DNA of 64,000 nt, taken from the NCBI RefSeq assembly GCF_006438785.1, contig NZ_RCZB01000002.1, forward strand, positions 1 through 64,000. Direction: 5' to 3'. Source of the stretch: Rhodanobacter glycinis. GTDB lineage: Bacteria > Pseudomonadota > Gammaproteobacteria > Xanthomonadales > Rhodanobacteraceae. The notes beneath the pieces were generated by a model, which did not search any database, was not told the DNA's origin, and was given only the letters and a program-made list of their open reading frames with translations. The translations under genes were made by a program, and so were the position numbers. Below, one piece after another: positions 61,081 to 64,000 of the stretch (within the stretch, counting starts at the first letter, position 1; every line of letters begins with the position of its first letter).

Positions 61081-64000
61081 ATGTTCAAGCCAAAGGGACG
61101 GTTGGCCCGTCTGTGCCTTTTCGTGTGCATGGCGCTGTCCATGTCCGGTGCGCTGCACGCGCAATCGACGGTGACGCCGGAAGACGAGTACAAGAAGCTG
61201 ATCCGCGTCAGCGAAGACATCCAGCCTCTGGGTGCCACTCCCTTCGGCGAAAGCGTGAGTCTTTACAACGGTAGCCTGTCATTCGATCAGACCGACGTCA
61301 GCCTTCCGGGCAATGGGCCGCTGCTGCAGCTTTCGCGCTCGTACCACTTGAGAGAGGCGAAGGAATCCGAATCTATCGATGGCGCCTTCTCCGACTGGGA
61401 TATCGAGATTCCGCGCATCACCACGATGACGGCCGACCAGGCCAATGTCACCGGCTGGCTGATCAACGAACCCAATAGCACCGCGCGATGCACCTTGTTC
61501 GGACCGCCCCCTACGGTCGCTGCACAGATAGGAGGAGCGGATTGGGAACCGACGACCTGGTGGACCGGCTACCAACTCATCGTGCCGGGCAGCGGCAATC
61601 AGGACCTGCTCAGCCGCACGAGCGAAAATACGCTTTCGCCGAACATGAGCGGGATGACATTTCCGATCGTCACCAAACAGAACTGGATGGTGAAATGCGG
61701 GGTCCTGACCGATAACGAAACCAACGGTGGCGAAGGCTTCCTGGCCATTGCTCCGGATGGCACGAAGTACACCTTCAACCATCTCGTCTATCGCTGGGCG
61801 CCGAACATGAACCGGCCTTACGGCTCCGACCCCATGAGCCTGCAGTCGTTTGGTATGCAGCCGATGGCGGCGGTGGATGATTTTCTCCGGCGCCGGCAGG
61901 CGTCGATGCTGGTCACGCGAGTCGAGGATCGCTTCGGCAATTACCTGATCTACCACTACGACGGGGCGAATCTGACCGCCATTACCGCTAGCGATGGTCG
62001 CGCGCTGAACCTTACCTATGTGCCGGGAACGTCGCGCATCGACAAGGCCACTCTGCAAGCGTCCGACGCTACCCTTCGAGAATGGTCGTACGACTATGGC
62101 ACGGACGTCTATCACGTATTGAAAAAAGTCACGCTTCCCGACAACACGTCGTGGTCGTTTGACATGGCTGACTTCCTCGCTTCGGACATGAACCCGGCCG
62201 GCGGCACCTGTTCCACGGCAGCCCAGTTGTCCACCGATACATGGATCGGCAGCATCACGCATCCCTCCGGCCTGGTGGGTAGTTTCCAGGTCAAGGGCAT
62301 GGTCCACGGACGGTCGTATGTGGTCCGATCATGCAACGGCACCGGCTATGACACGCCAGGAAGTACGGCGGCGATTCCCCGGGTGTACTACCAGCTGACG
62401 CTGGTACAGAAGACTTTCAGCGGTGCGGGAGTGCCTGCCGAAACGTGGCACTACGCCTACTCGCCAGCCAACGAAAGCTGGTTGCAGGATTGCGCCAGTG
62501 GCTGCGTATCCACCATCTGGACGGATGTCGTGAACCCAACGGGTCAAGCGACCCGCTACACCTTCAGCAATCGCTTCGATGCCACGGAAGGGCAGCTCCT
62601 CGCCACCGATTTCTATAGCGGTGCCGTGGGTACAACGCTACTTCGGTCGGAAGACAACGACTACGCGGCAATCCCACCGGCCACTGAAGCATGGCCGTGG
62701 CCGTGGCCCAAACGCTATGGCAGCGTTCTCCAGTCCCGCATGAACCGGGCACAGGTCGAGCTGTCGGCGCCACAGACCGTGCGCACGATCAGCCAGGATG
62801 GTGACATTTACACGTGGCAGGCGGAGGCGTTCAATGCCTACGCTCAGGTGACCCAGACCAAACGTTTCAACTCGATCGCCGGGCAGAGCGCGATCGAGGA
62901 GCAGACCAGCTATCTCAATGACTCTGCGCTTTGGGTGTTGGGCCTGCCGTTGCAGGTCACCAACAACACGACGGGTGAAGTCGAGTCGAGTAACACCTAC
63001 AACCCCAGCAACGACACGCTGCTGACGCGCGCCCGTTTCGGTCAGCCGCTGATGAGCTACACGTTCAACAGCACGGGCCAGCTGGACAGCTTCACCGACG
63101 GCAACACCCACACCACCACCCTCGGCAACTACAAGCGTGGCATTCCGCAGACGATCGGCTACCCGGACGGTACCAACGAGACGCTGACCGTCGACGACTT
63201 CGGTCAGATCAGCGCGATCACGGATCAGGCCGGTCACACCACCAGTTATGGGTATGACGGCGTCGGCCGGATCACCGGGATCACTTATCCCAGCGGGGAC
63301 GAGGTCGCATGGCTGCCGAAGACGTTTACCTACGACTTTGTCACCAGCGCCGAGCGCGGTGTGCCGGCCAACCACTGGCGGCGCACTGCCGCTACCGGCA
63401 GTGCCAAGGCGGTGACGTACTTCAATGCGATGCTGCAGCCGGTGTTGAGCGACAGCGCCATCGGTAGTGCGGTGCAGGCGAGCACGCTGACGACCTACGA
63501 CGCGAAGGGTCAGAAGATCTTCAGCGCCTACCCCAGTGCCACGGCACTGACCTTCTCGCTGAGCCCGACGATTGATGGAAGCACGACAACGTATGACGCG
63601 CTGGGGCGCGTCACCCAGGTCGCGCAGGATTCCGAGCTAGGCCCGCTGACCAGCATCACGGCCTACCTGTCCGGCGCGCGCCAGCAAGTGACCGACCCCA
63701 AGGGCAAGGTCACCACCACCAGCTACCAGGTCTTCGATTCGCCCTCATACGACGCGGTGACGAAGGTGCAGGCGTCGGCCGGCATCACCCAGACCATCGC
63801 TCGCGATCTCTACGGTAATCCGCTCTCGATCACGCAGTCCGGGCTCTACGGCACCGAGACCAACAGCGTGACCAAGACGTTGACCTACGACCCCTATCAC
63901 CGCCTGTGCCGCACGAGCGAACCGGAGAGCGGCAGCACGGTGATGGCCTACGACAGTGCCAACAATCTGGCATGGAGTGCCGAAGGCCTGGCCATCACCG
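61081..64000 (+). CDS. Second Rhs/YD-repeat shell protein, runs off the window
   Basis: At least 973 residues with no stop before the window end; the frame at the edge still matches the first shell gene (NNLAWSA then GLAIT). Signal peptide MFKPKGRLARLCLFVCMALS, cleaved near LHAQ. The mature N-terminus (EYKKLIRVSEDIQPLG, then PFGESVSLYNGSLSF) is almost identical to the first shell protein, and long DNA blocks match (for example around 63093-63175 versus 55549-55625). The upstream region with a strong ribosome site suggests it is expressed. Confidence 0.88.
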   Translation, partial: MFKPKGRLARLCLFVCMALSMSGALHAQSTVTPEDEYKKLIRVSEDIQPLGATPFGESVSLYNGSLSFDQTDVSLPGNGPLLQLSRSYHLREAKESESIDGAFSDWDIEIPRITTMTADQANVTGWLINEPNSTARCTLFGPPPTVAAQIGGADWEPTTWWTGYQLIVPGSGNQDLLSRTSENTLSPNMSGMTFPIVTKQNWMVKCGVLTDNETNGGEGFLAIAPDGTKYTFNHLVYRWAPNMNRPYGSDPMSLQSFGMQPMAAVDDFLRRRQASMLVTRVEDRFGNYLIYHYDGANLTAITASDGRALNLTYVPGTSRIDKATLQASDATLREWSYDYGTDVYHVLKKVTLPDNTSWSFDMADFLASDMNPAGGTCSTAAQLSTDTWIGSITHPSGLVGSFQVKGMVHGRSYVVRSCNGTGYDTPGSTAAIPRVYYQLTLVQKTFSGAGVPAETWHYAYSPANESWLQDCASGCVSTIWTDVVNPTGQATRYTFSNRFDATEGQLLATDFYSGAVGTTLLRSEDNDYAAIPPATEAWPWPWPKRYGSVLQSRMNRAQVELSAPQTVRTISQDGDIYTWQAEAFNAYAQVTQTKRFNSIAGQSAIEEQTSYLNDSALWVLGLPLQVTNNTTGEVESSNTYNPSNDTLLTRARFGQPLMSYTFNSTGQLDSFTDGNTHTTTLGNYKRGIPQTIGYPDGTNETLTVDDFGQISAITDQAGHTTSYGYDGVGRITGITYPSGDEVAWLPKTFTYDFVTSAERGVPANHWRRTAATGSAKAVTYFNAMLQPVLSDSAIGSAVQASTLTTYDAKGQKIFSAYPSATALTFSLSPTIDGSTTTYDALGRVTQVAQDSELGPLTSITAYLSGARQQVTDPKGKVTTTSYQVFDSPSYDAVTKVQASAGITQTIARDLYGNPLSITQSGLYGTETNSVTKTLTYDPYHRLCRTSEPESGSTVMAYDSANNLAWSAEGLAIT

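Overview
This window looks like a chromosomal stretch from a GC-rich gammaproteobacterium of the Xanthomonadales, probably the Rhodanobacteraceae (Dyella, Rhodanobacter or Luteibacter type). This placement is inferred, not computed. It rests on the cell-wall gene order (mreBCD, mrdA, rodA, mltB, rlpA, dacC, ybeD, lipB, lipA), two large TonB-dependent receptors, the split class II ribonucleotide reductase, and an H-NS and an H1-like protein with Lys/Ala-rich repeats. 

Layout. Positions 1-303 hold the 3' end of a 5S rRNA and three tandem copies of the 5S tail, each with its own terminator hairpin. Positions 705-16817 are housekeeping: glycerol kinase, a PfkB sugar/nucleoside kinase, the rod-shape and elongasome operon, peptidoglycan-trimming enzymes, lipoate synthesis and the Prc protease. 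Positions 16905-30403 are on the minus strand: an M1 aminopeptidase, a possible TonB-receptor / TPR-sulfotransferase / TPR-hydroxylase system, an M17 peptidase, a HAD phosphatase, a PstS-like protein with a LysM tail, and a DegP/DegQ protease. Positions 30758-35721 hold a B12-dependent ribonucleotide reductase split into nrdJa and nrdJb. A 374-residue homing intein sits exactly before the predicted catalytic cysteine of NrdJa, and a histone H1-like gene lies between the two reductase genes. 

Positions 35782-42793 are an accessory island with lower-GC genes: a two-TM protein, a candidate HEPN protein, two palindromes sharing a GGGGTCAG core, a LysR remnant and a complete type III restriction-modification pair. 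Positions 42999-51453 contain a small DUF3606-like gene, two paralogous XRE regulators with matching direct-repeat operators, and a lasso peptide locus. The locus comprises a TonB receptor, a prolyl-oligopeptidase-like isopeptidase, and on the opposite strand a precursor, a fused RRE-protease and a macrolactam synthetase. The predicted core begins GG with Glu at position 7, which suggests a rare seven-residue ring of the xanthomonin type. 

Positions 51807-64000 hold an H-NS protein, a GntR regulator and a secreted Rhs/YD-repeat locus. The Rhs system is split. A 1851-residue shell protein ends in six FN3-like modules and lacks the Rhs core terminus. That core sits in a separate small secreted protein with an AT-rich variable tip, followed by a small membrane protein that could be its immunity partner. 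An IS3 remnant separates this from a second, closely related shell gene that runs off the window end. 

Most promising for new biology are the lasso peptide locus with its regulators, the split Rhs architecture, the intein-interrupted reductase, and the receptor/sulfotransferase/hydroxylase cluster.
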